A stretch of 64,000 bases of DNA from contig WSYH01001181.1 of NCBI GenBank assembly GCA_036426205.1, forward strand, positions 1 to 64,000, read 5' to 3'. The notes under the pieces are model-generated. The model saw only the letters and a list, made by a program, of their open reading frames with translations. It had not been told where the DNA came from and made no database searches. The position numbers and the translations under genes were made by a program. The stretch comes from Ascaphus truei. Its lineage: Eukaryota; Chordata; Amphibia; Anura; Ascaphidae. How positions within the stretch are numbered: position 1 is the first letter of the stretch; each line of letters starts with the position of its first letter. This document shows, piece after piece, positions 23,038-33,530 of the stretch.

Positions 23038-24182
23038 TACATAGTGAGTGTTATGGTGATGATGTGATCATTGATGCAACAACAGCTATTAGCAACCTTA
23101 ATGAAGACTTCTAAAGGTAAGATAAATAACGAATGTTTGTAATTGTCTTTTTTCTGGTATTTTTATTGTATTTTTTTCTTTTTAAGTTTTTGATTGCCCA
23201 TTGACTGCTAATGTATTAATCTGTGTCCCTTTAGGGTCCAGATAAATACAGTGACAGACAATGCATTTTTTGTCAAATGCTTGTTTTGAATTGATTATTA
23301 TTTTTTTAATTTATGTTTATTGTTTTGACTAAATTGTTAATATTTGGATGGCTTGTTTTTATTACATTTTTGGATTGGTTATCAGTTTATTTCTTTAATT
23401 GTTGTGTTGGTTAGGTGTTTATTTTATTGTATTCTAGTATTTGGGGATAACATATTTTTTTATTATTTTTGCTGTGTTTGTGACAGTGAAGGTGTACCCA
23501 TGCTCACTAAAAAAGGTTCAGCCCATTTGGGTACCCCTGATCCATTTGTTGAGGTCCTAGTGTCAGATCTTGGACCCAGATTTCAGAAATGCATTTCTGT
23601 GACTGTGTGCAAATTTTGCGACATTAATCATTTTTGTGTGTTTTGCCTTTCTCAGGGTGCTGGGACCAGGAGATTTTTAGGCTGTAAGTTTCAGCGTGGG
23701 TTTGTCGGAGAAAGTCTTTACAGAATGTGTCTATGAATCGGGGTTCTGAAGTTCTGGGATACCCCAAAAGTTGGATCCAGGAATCGAGTAAGATTCTCAG
23801 ATATAGCCAAGCACATGGCTCCGGGCAAACTCTGACCCTGAAAACGTTCTCGTGACTCACAGCCTGGATTCTGGCTGCAGCATAATCCAGACAAGGTAAA
23901 TGGGGAAAGAAGGGGTTAATGTAAACCTGCAACCATATAGGGGATCACAGTGTAAAGGTGGTGCCCCACTACATACCAGGTTCAGGGGTTGCTCCAGCTA
24001 TATGATAAAGCTGAGTGGTTTTGTGTATAAAAAGTTTAAAAATTATTTCTAGATTGTGCCAAAGATGAGGCTAGTGAGTGTAGACAGTATATCCCTTACT
24101 CCATCCCTGACATGAGAACAGGGACTTATACATTTCCATCACACATGATACAGGACACAGTATATTTTATTAAAGAGTTATA

Positions 24183-24479
24183 CTGTAGTGCAGACGGTTA
24201 TTCTAAAACAAACCAGTGGCAATTACCAAAAAGACCCAGGTACATGCTGGGTACATGATGGGTACATTCTGCAACATTTCACTGACATTTCTACAGAGAC
24301 TAATGGCCCATCGGATTAACAGCGGGGGTCCCTGGCAGTCTCATTCAAACAGTCCCCTGCTGTGTTAATCCGATGGGCCATTAGCCTCTGCAGAAATGTC
24401 ACTGAAATGTACCCAGCATGTACCCGGCTAGTTTAAGTCAAGTTTAAGGCAAGTTTTAGAATACTCGTTGGCTCGTCTG
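24183..24479. mobile_element. Hairpin MITE with TA duplication (297 bp)
   Basis: Flanked by TA at 24181-24182 and 24480-24481. The termini share ATTCTAAAAC (inverted) plus a looser outer block. The body is a long inverted repeat: GCCCATCGGATTAACAG on one arm, its complement on the other, and GTACATGCTGGGTACAT subterminally. The LTR at 62.57 kb is an uninterrupted paralogue, reading ATTAAAGATTTTATTTGATA where this copy is split. Confidence 0.7.
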
Positions 24480-25203
24480 TATTTAATAGGTATATGTACT
24501 GATAACCTGTGAATGAACTGTGGGATTTCCAAGTCATGCATTCCGAGGGACCAGATGGCTACCAAGCTTGGTATCCATGGATCTGTTCGGAGTCTGAACT
24601 TGAAAGAATCAGGGATGCCAATGTGTTAGAACAGGAGGGGTACTGCAGTTCTGCTTGAGTACCCACATCCTGGGCTAACACAGGTCTATCCGGCCACCAT
24701 TTGCCAGAGCCTAGACTCTGTGGAGCCTGGAGACACTGGGGGCTCAGTATGCAAAGAGTCAGAGGTGCTAGGTTGGCGAATGCCCTTTTGCAGAATGAAA
24801 AGAGGTGCCCATCTGGTTTTACAATACCGGCAAATCAGTGATTGGCTGGTAGGAGTATTCCCACACTCTGATAGGCTGTAGAGGTTTGTGAATGGGACAC
24901 GGAAACCCATAAGGAGCCTTGCAGCCAACCAGGAGGGTGGATTCCAAGCGTCAAACCAACAGCGGCAAATTCAAAGATGCTCTGTGCTGAATAGACGCAA
25001 ACCGGCTTCAAAGATTTTGACTCAAGCATTCTTCTGTCCCAATTCTGAAGAACGTAGCGGTCGCGTCTGGCATTGCATGCCGAAATCAGTACCAGGACTT
25101 TCGTGAGTACCTCCAGGTCATTGGAAAGGGCTCCTACAGAGGTCATTTTTGTGAATTTCGTTTAAAGGACAAGTTTATTCGTTAGCCCCATTCCCAGTAA
25201 GTG

Positions 25204-25367
25204 TTGACAAAGCGCTGTAGCGCGAAACGCGTCCGAGTACTACATATTTTTTCTCCTGATAAAGGTATTTTTTAACCTATCTAAGGTTCATGGGCCCCTC
25301 TTCTTGTTCACTTGTTCTCACAGTGCTCCGCCACTTTCTCCTATTTGGATTATCTACTTACATTGTT
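25204..25367 (+). mobile_element. Penelope-type terminal fragment inside an LTR, with hammerhead-like motif
   Basis: Interrupts the LTR between CCCAGTAAGTGT and TTTGTATGTC, blocks that are contiguous in the copy at 10.85 kb. It begins with TTGACAAAGCGC, TGTA, GCGC, then GAAACGCGTC (25204-25233). Stem II is perfect, but box 1 is TTGACAA rather than CUGANGA, so catalysis is unlikely. The rest is unique-looking AT-rich sequence. Confidence 0.5.
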
Positions 25368-25839
25368 TGTATGTCTTCTCCTGAAATAAATTACAATTTA
25401 TTTGACCTCCTTGCTTTGCTCAATCATATGATCCGGTATAAAAAGGTGACAGGCTTATTTACTGGTGGTAGGGGTGGGATAGATTGAGTCTATGGGGGCT
25501 ATGCACTAAGCTCCGTAAAGTGGCTTTAAGAGCGGAAAGTGCTTTGCGAACTTGATATTCCGCTCAGTGCGATTCACAGAGCAGCGCTAACAAGCACTTT
25601 CCGTTCTTAAACTGCTTTTTTCCCTGAAATTGTTCTAAGTCCCAACAAACCAGTACGATCAGCTAAATAAGCAGATTTCTGCCCTTCTGCGGGATTCTCT
25701 AAGCTACGCTAAGAGACCGTTCTTTAAAAACCCGCCAAACAAAACATGCCAGCCCAAGGCAGGTGGAAAAGAATCAGGACTTAGAAACATTTCTTTGTTT
25801 AAATTTTTGCAGGCACACCATCCATACAACAGGCCGGCG

Positions 25840-26035
25840 GGTGTCCCCGGTTTACCCCGCGGGGGTCCCCGAGGGAGGCCCGGGGTCCCACGGGTGTCCC
25901 CGGCTGACCCCGCGAGGGTCCGGGGGTCCCCGGCTCACCAAGCGGGGGTCCCCGTGGGAAGTGCGGGGGTCCCCACGGGAGTTTAGGGGTCCCTGTGGGA
26001 GTCCCGGAGTACCCGCGGGCCTGCGGTACCAATGT
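25840..26035. repeat. GC-rich minisatellite (GGGGGTCCCCG units)
   Basis: Irregular tandem units of about 20-40 bp built on GGGGTCCCCGG. Both strands give spurious collagen-like Gly-Pro-rich frames. No real gene. Confidence 0.7.
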
Positions 26036-26422
26036 TGTGCCTCCAAAAAAATAAGCAATATTTCTAACTAAATACACCCCCTCCCCCCTCCCCCTAACAC
26101 ATACAATACAGTATTGTGCAAAATTACTATTATCCACATATGGATAATAATGCATTTGCCCATTTCAAATACATATAAATTACAATAAATACAGTAAATA
26201 CATATTACACTTACCTTTTCCAGGCACCAACGATGAAGGCCGTCTTCATCCTCATCTTCATCCTGCCCATATCCCTCCGGTGCTGCAAAACATAGAAAAC
26301 AATCAATAGAGCAAATGTAATGTCCCCTAACCCCTTAATCACCTTAGCGGTCAAATGTAATCCTTGACCATTTATTTGTTTATTGAAGTTATGTACGTAT
26401 GTATGTATATATATATATAAAG

Positions 26423-27074
26423 AGGAAATACAGTAGCGCCACTTGTGAAACAGAGTAATATAAAGTGTGAAACAATATTAAACTAATAAATAAATATTAA
26501 AAAAAAATATATATAAAAATATATATTAATCTAAAAAATATTCCGTGCCAACAATAGTGATAACATACATAACAAACAAGAAAAAACAAAAACATGCAGA
26601 AAGTCCAACCCTTAGTGCAAGTCCAGATAAATTCAAATTAGGAACAAGATGGTTTCCAGGGATCCAAGGCTGCTCTCAGAAGGAATAACCATTTCCTGCA
26701 GAAATCTATAGAAACAGAAGAACAGAGAGCGCACGTCCCATAGTGTAAAAAAGTACATTTAATATTAAAAAGAGGACAAGGGGATTAAGGACACTCACAA
26801 AAGTAAAATAAAATCAAGCAGTTTGTGATATAATCACCACCAACAGGGCAACATCGTCCTGGATCACACCAATGGATTGATATCAAATCCGGTTCACTTC
26901 CAGCAGCTCTAGATGGATAAGAACGCCGTGTTTCTGCTTGTAGTGCGATTTCCAAGTTGTCAGCCTCAGAACAGCTCCATGTGCTCTCCGGTCTTAAAGT
27001 GCGCACTTGCGTGATGACGTAATGTCGCGGTGACTTACCCTGACGCGTTTCATCACTACAGTGACTTTTTCAAG
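26423..27074 (-). mobile_element. Penelope-like terminal fragment, minus strand
   Basis: Same layout as 2840-3640. The minus-strand start has a hammerhead-like block (27074-27041), then promoter/leader-like sequence with GTGCGCACTTTAAGACC, then AT-rich sequence ending near AGCGCCAC (26433). No coding sequence is preserved. Confidence 0.5.
27041..27074 (-). ncRNA. Hammerhead-like motif, left member of a palindromic pair
   Basis: Minus strand: CTTGAAAAAG, then TCACTGTAGTGA (self-pairing stem II), then TGAAACGCGTCA. GAAAC and the cleavage-type GCGTC are present, but box 1 departs from CUGANGA. It mirrors the plus-strand copy at 27076-27104. Confidence 0.45.
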
Positions 27075-27075
27075 A

Positions 27076-27104
27076 CTTTTTCACTGTAGTGACGAAACGC
27101 GTCA
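27076..27104 (+). ncRNA. Hammerhead-like motif, right member of a palindromic pair
   Basis: Plus strand: CTTTTTCACTGTAGTGAC then GAAACGCGTCA. With the left member it makes an almost perfect inverted repeat of about 30 bp per arm. Box 1 is degenerate, so self-cleavage is doubtful. Confidence 0.45.
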
Positions 27105-27329
27105 TCGTGGGTGCCTGGAAAAGGTAAGTGTTATATGTATTTACTGTGTTTATTGTAATTTATATGTATTTAAAATGGGCAAATGCATTATTATCCATAT
27201 GTGGATAATAGTAATTTTGCCCATTACTGTATTGTATGTGTTAGAGGGGGGGGGTGTGTGTAATGATTGGTCTTATGTTTTATTAGGGGGCATTTGTGGC
27301 CCAATAAACATGCTATTGTGCCTTAACCC

Positions 27330-27725
27330 CTTCATTGCCTTAGCGGATAGCCGCTAAGGTAATGAAACTGCTTTAATGTATTTTTATTAATAGTGTGCGG
27401 GAGCAGGGGGTCTCCTGAGCTGACCCGCATTGATTTCTGCCTCAGGGACCCCCTGCTTCCCGAGTTACAGGCCCCAGTTTGTGGCTTCGGTGCCAGTGTC
27501 GTCGCCATCTTTATAGTGCCCACGTCGTGTCTTGGATGCTATAAAGATGGCGGCGACATTGGCCTCCGATGCCCCATACCGGGGCCTGTAACCCGGGAAG
27601 CAGGGGGTCTCTGAGGCAGAAATCAATGCGGATCAGCTCATAGGACCCCCTGCTCCCGCACACTATTATTAAAATGCACATTAATGCAGCTTCATTACCA
27701 TAGCAGATAGCCGCTAAGGTAAGGA
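27330..27725. repeat. Long hairpin element H1
   Basis: Arms of about 170 bp. GTGTGCGGGAGCAGGGGGTC, GAGCTGACCCGCATTGATTT and GATAGCCGCTAAGGTAATG blocks pair with their complements. A second inner hairpin (CGCCATCTTTATAG / CTATAAAGATGGCG) forms the tip. Related to H2 and H3. Confidence 0.8.
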
Positions 27726-27760
27726 TTTATTGGTTATTGTTGTGTGTGTTTTGACAGTAG

Positions 27761-27860
27761 TGTAGATGTGTAGAGGGTCTCCAGAGCTGAACCGCATTGG
27801 TTTCAGCCTCGGGGACCGCCTACTTCAGGAGATACAGGCCCCGTTATGGGGTGAATAAAA
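27761..27860. repeat. Single arm (half) of the hairpin family
   Basis: GGGTCTCCAGAGCTGAACCG then TTTCAGCCTCGGGGACCGC and GAGATACAGGCCCCGTTATG match one arm of H2. The partner arm is absent, so this is a truncated copy or a partial duplication. Confidence 0.65.
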
Positions 27861-27882
27861 CAGATAATGCGCTCATTAGTGG

Positions 27883-28253
27883 TCTCCATGCAAGGCTGTT
27901 ACAGGCAATCTTACACTAAATAAAATCATTTTAACAATAGTGTACATGAGCAGGGGGTCTCCGGAGCTGAATCGCATTGGTTTCAGCCTCGAAGACCCCT
28001 ACTTCAGGAGATACAGGCCCCGTTATGGGGTGCCAGTATCCCCTGCTGAATGTAAATGTCCCGGTCACGTGATGCGCGTGCTTGAAAGTGCAGGGGATAC
28101 CGGCACCCCATAATGGGGCCTGTATCTCCTGAAGTAGGGGTCTTCGAGGCTGAAACCAATGCGGTTCAGCTCCGGAGACCCCCTGCTCATGTACACTATT
28201 GTTAAAATGATTTTATTTAGTGTAAGGATTGCCTGTAACAGCCTTGCATGGAG
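27883..28253. repeat. Long hairpin element H2
   Basis: Arms of about 165 bp: CTCCATGCAAGGCTGTTACA, AGCAGGGGGTCTCCGGAGCT and GAGATACAGGCCCCGTTATG pair with their complements to 28253. The arms are almost identical. The loop (about 28050-28085) has GTCACGTGATGCGCGTG. Confidence 0.85.
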
Positions 28254-28495
28254 ATGGCAAATCTCCATGCAAATGTTACAAGCGGCTTTTTTTTCTATCA
28301 GCTACCGTACGTGAAGTTTCAGTGCGCTAGCAGGGGGAAAAATACAACACGCACGGTATGGCTGTTTTGAGCCTGTCCACTATAAAATGGGCTGAAGGGC
28401 TTAGTGAATCGCGCCTCCGGCTTCACTTTATATCGGGCGGGTTATTTTTTTTCCGCCTGACGGATAATCACGGAGCTTAGTGCATAGCCCCCTAT

Positions 28496-28734
28496 GTTAT
28501 ACAATCTTGCGGGGTCTTATAACATAGCGGGAAACTCGAAGATTGCGATCTCCCAAAACAAGCGGTAACTTACACACGTTTCACAAAGCACGGAAAACAC
28601 AGGTTCTCTTTTCCATTAGCTTAGTGCCTGCGAGCAAACATGGACAAGCGATTAGGACCATACTGGTCATGGGACAGAGCCAAGATTGTTACCCGGTGTG
28701 AAAGCTATGGACTACCAATGGATGGTCGGGGTTA
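28496..28734 (+). pseudogene. Gmr1-like leader and truncated gag start
   Basis: Rejoins the leader split by the 3.0-kb transposon: CATAGCGGGAAACTCG.. and AAGCGGTAACTTACACACG match 33155-33215. Then ATG near 28650 opens a gag-like N-terminus with WSWDRAKIVTRCESYGLP, equivalent to WDRDRIVERCTGYGLP at 33.3 kb. After about 30 codons it stops at a TAA near 28733 and jumps to LTR-like sequence. The body of gag and all of pol are missing here, so this is an internally deleted copy. Confidence 0.6.
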
Positions 28735-29640
28735 ACCATGCTCATCAATAAAGGTCAAGCCCACTTGGTTACCCTGATCCGTTTGTTGGGGTCCTAGAGT
28801 GTCAGCTCTTGGACCCAGATGTCCTAAATGCATTAGTGTGACTGTGTGCAAATTATGCGACATTAAAGATTTATGTGTGTTTTGCCTTTCCTGGGATGCT
28901 GGGACCAGGAGATTTCTAGGCTGTGAGTTTCAGAGTAGGTTTGACGGAGGAACTTCTTTCAGATTGCGTCTATTTAGCGGGGTTCAAAAGTTACTGGAGA
29001 CCCAAAAATGTACTCTGATTAGATTCCTGGCTACATTGAAACTCAGTGCTCTGGTCAAAACCCTACCATGAAAAGCGTTCTTGCAACTCACCACCAAGAT
29101 CCCTGGTGCAGCATTGTCCAGACAAGGTAAATGGGTGTGAGGGGGTTAAAAGATATCTGTAGGTATACACTGTGGTGGTGAAGGGGTTAACCTGGCTTAT
29201 AATAAAGGTCAAGCCCACTTGGTTAACCCTGACCAGTGTGTTAGGGTCTTAGAGTGTCAGCTCTGGGACCCCGATGTCAAAAATGTATTACTGCAACTGT
29301 GTACTGATTTCACGACATTAAAGAATTATGTGATTTTGTTTCCTTTCCGGGGATGCTGGGATCGGGAGATTTCTAGGCTGTACATTTCAGGGTGGGTTTG
29401 GTGGAGAATATCTTTGCAGAATGGGTCTATGTAGCGGGGTTCCGGGTTATGGGATACCCCAAAAGTTGTATACGGAGATTGAGTGATATCCTCTGATACA
29501 GCTAAGTGCATTACTCCGCCAACCTTGTACCCTGAAAACGCTCTTATGACTCACCGCCAGAGTCCCTGCTGCAGCAGCTTCCAGACAAGGAAAATGGGTA
29601 TGAAGGGGTTAAAAGATATCTGCAGGTATACATGGATGCC
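28735..29640 (+). repeat. Tandem ~440-bp duplication within LTR-type sequence
   Basis: Unit 1 (28735-29165) and unit 2 (29168-29625) share AATAAAGGTCAAGCCCACTT, AGAGTGTCAGCTCT, TGCGACATTAAAGA-like blocks, GGGACCAGGAGATTTCTAGG-type sequence and the ending GGGGTTAAAAGATATCTG. The same unit opens the LTRs at 23.48, 53.46 and 55.63 kb. It therefore looks like the duplicated 5' part of the LTR. Confidence 0.6.
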
Positions 29641-31337
29641 TTAGTATAGCAAGGGGCGCCCCAGTACAGCAGAGGCACCCACATACTGTACATGCTCAGG
29701 TATCCTGAGCCTAGAGTAGGGGTTCAGGAAGTTTCTCACGCTAAAGTTATGAAGCTGAGCAGATTTGCAGTGTTTAATTTTTTAAAGTATTTTCTAATGT
29801 GTGCCAGGAATGAGGCTATTGATTTGTAGGGATATACACTCATTCCATGAATGACACCAGAAAAGGAACTCATAACTTTTTGCACGCAGCAGACAGGACA
29901 CCACGTCTTTTATTAAACGGGAATAGTTTAATATGTATAGATATTGCTGACCTGTATATGAGCTGAGGACTTTCTATGTCATGGATTCTGGAAGGCACAG
30001 ATGGTTACAAGGCTTTGCTCCGTTGTGTCTGTCCAGGGGCCATACCTGAAATTGCTCAGAGATGCCTAGGTGTTAGGCCATATGGGCCCTGTCATTATTT
30101 TAGAGCACTCACATCCTGGCATGAAACAAGGCAACCTAACACCCTTTGCTAAACAGCCAGCCGCTGTGGAGCCTCGCACAGTGGGGGGGCGAAGGGGCAG
30201 AGGGGTATATTTCACCTGCCCGGGGAAAAGGCGCAGGGGCGGGAAACCCTGTATGAGTGTTTTAGATTGGTCACTAGGAGGTTGCTAATGTTTTTTTTAT
30301 TGGGTTGCAGGTTTTCTGGGACCTGGACACCAGAGGTTTGAAAAGCCCTGACACAGGTCAGATTCATCAGTTCTGAGAGATTAATCTAAGATTCATCAGA
30401 TTCATCAGTTCCATCTTGTGTGATTCACCTGAGATTCAGTCCCATTTGAGAAGTTCCAGCTCTGAGTAAATAGTATACATTTCTCAGAGGATACGTGACC
30501 AGAATTCAACAGCAAGAGGCTACAGGAAGGAGAAGTACAGTAGCCTGGAATATTTTGCTGTGTGTTTGCAATTAGGCTGACTAAGTCAAACTGTCATTCA
30601 CAGAAAGCACATTAATGGTGCACACCACACTAATTTTTTTTTATAGTGAATACATTATAGTGAAAAACGTGATTAAGTGAAAAAAAAATAAAACACAATA
30701 AAGCAGCTTTCTTATATTTGAGTTTAGCTAGATAAGGGACCCCACAGCACTGTCACTAACTTGCATTTTTGTGATCAATGTTACCATAACAACTATATAT
30801 CAGTATGGTCTCTTGGGTATCTGATTGATCTGAGAATCACAACTTTATATTCTATATTCTAAGGTTGTTTGCATTATATAACTAATGTGAACTCACAGAT
30901 ATTTGAGAGCCAATTAACCCATTTTGAACTGCATGATTCCATATTGATGTTACTACCTGTATATGTGCATGAGATAAGCAATGAAGTGTTAAGTGGCATT
31001 GTTGTAACTCAGGGTTTATTACATTCAAGGATCATGCCCCCTGCCAATTGTAGCATAGTATCTGGCAATGATTATGCTAGAACGCAATAGATAAACATTG
31101 TCTTACTATTGCTCAACATAACCATTGTCAATGGTGGTTCATTTATGGCAGCAGCTATTATAGATCTAGGCACCACGTGTTAGATATTATTGTGTTTTAT
31201 TTATTTTTTCACTTAATCACGTTTTTTCACTATAATGTATTTACTGGTGAATAAACGCAATTTATTTTAATCTCTCTGTTTGCTCAATCAATGATCCCGG
31301 TAATTAAAAGTCTTAATAAGCTTGATCTACTATGACA
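29168..31337 (+). mobile_element. Gmr1-like LTR
   Basis: Starts TGTGGTGGTGAAGGGG and ends GATCTACTATGACA. Shared blocks: CTTTTATTAAAC, AATAAACGCAATTTATTTTA and GCTCAATCAATGATCCCGG near the end. About 30.6-31.2 kb is diverged, with a CACTTAATCACGTTTTTTCA / TGAAAAACGTGATTAAGTG inverted pair around 30660 and 31215, suggesting another insertion inside the LTR. Confidence 0.55.
30645..31245. mobile_element. Possible nested element with inverted ends
   Basis: TATAGTGAAAAACGTGATTA near 30655 is inverted at 31210-31240 as TAATCACGTTTTTTCACTATA. These ends resemble TATAGTGAAAAAACGTGATT-type termini, with TA-like flanks. The interior has no coding motif. The boundaries are approximate. Confidence 0.4.
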
Positions 31338-33082
31338 TACACGGAGTCCTTAGTATAGCAGGGGCTCCCCAGTATAGCAGAGGTACCCAAATATATGCCC
31401 AGGTAGCATGAGCCGAGTATAGGGGTTCAGGGGGTGCTCCAGTTAGGTGATAAAGCTGAGCATGTTTGCAGTGTATAACATTTTAAAAGTTATTTTTCTA
31501 ATGTGTACCAAGAATGAGGCTAGTGAGGGTAGGTGAAGTGGCGATAGACGAGTTAATCAGGCCATTAATAAAAGCATTATACCAGCTGATTAACCCTAAA
31601 TCGCATTGGGACTGAAGGGGTTAACTGTATGTGCACCACACTGATATGTTTTCCCCTACACCATCTTTCTTGTCCCCATTTTGCAGCTCATTCCCTAGCT
31701 GCAGTAATAGGAATATATATAAACTGTGCCAATTGGTTTTGCGACACAAGAGGGAGCTGTGAACGATAAACCAAGCGCTGATTGAAGACGCGTGGCTGTG
31801 TATGGGTGGCCGCTTTGAAACATAGGTATCGCTTCTAAGCCCTAGACCTCGCAACCGCAAGGTTAATTTATTAAGTGGTTTGTGGTCTAGCTGAAGTGGT
31901 CTATGTCAAAAATTTTCCATTACCTTTTTAGCTTCTTAACTTGAAAGGGGAAAAGTCAATTGACGTGAGAAGTGGGTTAAACCGCAAACCACATCATAGC
32001 CCGTTCAATTAAAGAAGCTAACTCGCGATCGGAATAAGCTAGCACTCTAATTTTTGGAGTTCAGTGAGGAATAAAGAAACCATACACACACATCTAAAGT
32101 TGATAGTAGTGGCACAAGCAGAACATACTTTATTAATAAACTGTATTCTTCTGATGGTTTTAAATGTGAAGACAGGAAAACTTTTTCAGTGAGCCCGGGA
32201 AAAATCCTTTAGCATGCAAATATGCTAAGGGTGAATGAACTGAGGGATTTCTCAACTCTGTGCTTCAAAGACACCCTGCAGAGAGGATGCCTCAATGTCT
32301 ATGAGAAGTCCGGAGTTGAAAAGCCACAGCCATCCTAGGTGTTAGGATAGCCGGTATAATGTGAGTGCCAGATACCGGGGAAAAGTATGGGTACTTCACA
32401 CTTGGTGGCCAAACACCAGACTCAGTGTCTCCAGGTAAGGGGCTGACCATGGAATGCTAAGGAGCTAAGGTGTGACGTTGACACATGCTCCATGCAAACC
32501 GGGAGGCAGCTCCTGTCATTTCTGCGAAGTACTGGCGAGTCGGGGATAGGTGGGGAAAATATTCCCACGGGCGAAATTGGATAATATGTTAGAATAGGAC
32601 ACTGAACCCTATAAAAATGCTTGCAGCCCTGTTCCAGTCAGATTCACCTGATTTGAACAACAATTCAACCAAGTTCCAGCGTCAGCAGTTACGGAGTGTG
32701 AGGGGTTAATTATACTGTAACCAAGGATCATACCCTCTTCTGGAATTCGTTAGAGCTAAGGGTTCCCGAACGAACCCTGTAAGGACTGAACAAAATTTTT
32801 CCTGTTGGATGAGATATAGGGCTGGCAAGTTGCGCCCTAGCCAGGAACTGCCACATGGATCCTTTTGCACACCCACTTGCAGGGGTGCCCAGAGACTTTG
32901 TTTTGTTCCAAGGGCATTTGTTTTCATTTCCCAATCCCATTAAGTATTTTATTGAGTGTATATTGTAAAGAATTGTGTGTTTGTCTTAAAAGGAAATCAA
33001 TTACAATTTATTTTACTCATCTTGTGTGCTCAGTCCAGAATACCGGTATTAATGTGTAGATGAGACCTGGTCTACCATAACA
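31338..33082 (+). mobile_element. Gmr1-like LTR directly upstream of the gag-pol region
   Basis: Ends GACCTGGTCTACCATAACA and is followed by GGCTTATATTTACTGTTGG and the leader of the internal region. It carries AAGTCCGGAGTTGAAA, CACTTCACACTTGGTGG and TCAATTACAATTTATTTTAC. The first ~460 bp seen in other copies are missing: it joins the previous LTR at TACACGGAGTCCTTAG. A ~520-bp repeat (31540-32060) interrupts it. Confidence 0.6.
31540..32060 (+). repeat. Dispersed ~520-bp repeat, plus-strand copy
   Basis: Inverted relative to 49985-50545. Shared blocks: AATAAAAGCATTATACCAGC-type, CGCATTGGGA.TGAAGGG, CCAAGCGCTGATTGAAGA.GCGTGGC and CTAATTTTTGGAGT. No coding motif. It sits inside a Gmr1-like LTR. 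The class is unknown. Confidence 0.55.
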
Positions 33083-33530
33083 GGCTTATATTTACTGTTG
33101 GCAGCAGTGGGACGCTGACTGAGCCTACGGTATAGTCTCCTGCGGGATTCTGTAACATAGTGGGGAAACTCGTAGATTGCGAGCTCTCCAGACAAGTGGT
33201 AACTTACAAACGCTTCACAAGAGCACAACATATTTCACAGTGTCCCTTATCCATACCGCTGTGTTTAACATCCCAACATGAGTAACCGCTCAGGAAGGTT
33301 CCGATCATGGGACAGAGACAGAATCGTGGAAAGATGTACAGGCTATGGACTGCCGACAGACAGTTGGACAAAAGGGCAGCTGGAGGAGGACTTGGAGGAT
33401 TATGAAGCCCGAATGGCTCCACCAGAGGGGCATGGCCCATCAGCTGCAGTTGCAACAGACTCCAACCAGCCCGGAGTGCAGGAGGTCAATCCAGCTCCAG
33501 GGCTGCAAGGACAGGGGGAGGGAGCGGGTG

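Larger units (their letters stand above)
23480..25451 (+). mobile_element. Gmr1-like LTR with two nested insertions
   Basis: Starts near TGTGACAGTGAAGG and ends GGTATAAAAAGGTGACA before GGCTTATTTACTGGTGG, which matches the LTR/leader junction at 33082. Shared LTR blocks include AGTTGAAA-type sequence, GGTGCTAGGTTGGCGAATG, CAACAGCGGCAAATTCAAAG and AATAAATTACAATTTATTTG. It is broken by a TA-flanked MITE (24183-24479) and by a Penelope-type fragment (25204-25367). Together with 25452-28734 it may be the 5' end of an internally deleted element. Confidence 0.6.
26065..27265. repeat. Inverted repeat flanking the Penelope-type insert
   Basis: 26065-26235 (CCCCCTAACACATACAATAC...ACTTACCTTTTCC) is the reverse complement of 27110-27265 (GGAAAAGGTAAGTG...GTATTGTATGTGTTAG). 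Each arm contains the small palindrome ATTATCCATATGTGGATAAT. The arms enclose 26236-27109, which holds the Penelope-type fragment. Confidence 0.75.
25494..28492. mobile_element. 3.0-kb DNA transposon with 18-bp+ TIRs, Harbinger-like, non-autonomous
   Basis: Termini are GGGGGCTATGCACTAAGC(TCCGT) and its exact complement (ACGGA)GCTTAGTGCATAGCCCCC. TAT flanks both sides (25491-25493 and 28493-28495). It splits the leader of a Gmr1-like element: TGAGTCTAT|GTTATACAATC rejoins in register with 33120-33160. A 3-bp duplication and GGG-starting termini fit PIF/Harbinger, though TAT is not the usual TWA. There is no transposase. The body contains a GC-rich minisatellite, an inverted Penelope-type block, and long hairpins at 27.33-28.25 kb. 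It is a composite carrier of other repeats. Confidence 0.7.

Noticed and set aside
25763..26155. Collagen-like Gly-Pro frames on both strands
   Set aside because: Product of a GC-rich minisatellite inside a non-autonomous transposon. No helix-length Gly-X-Y continuity.
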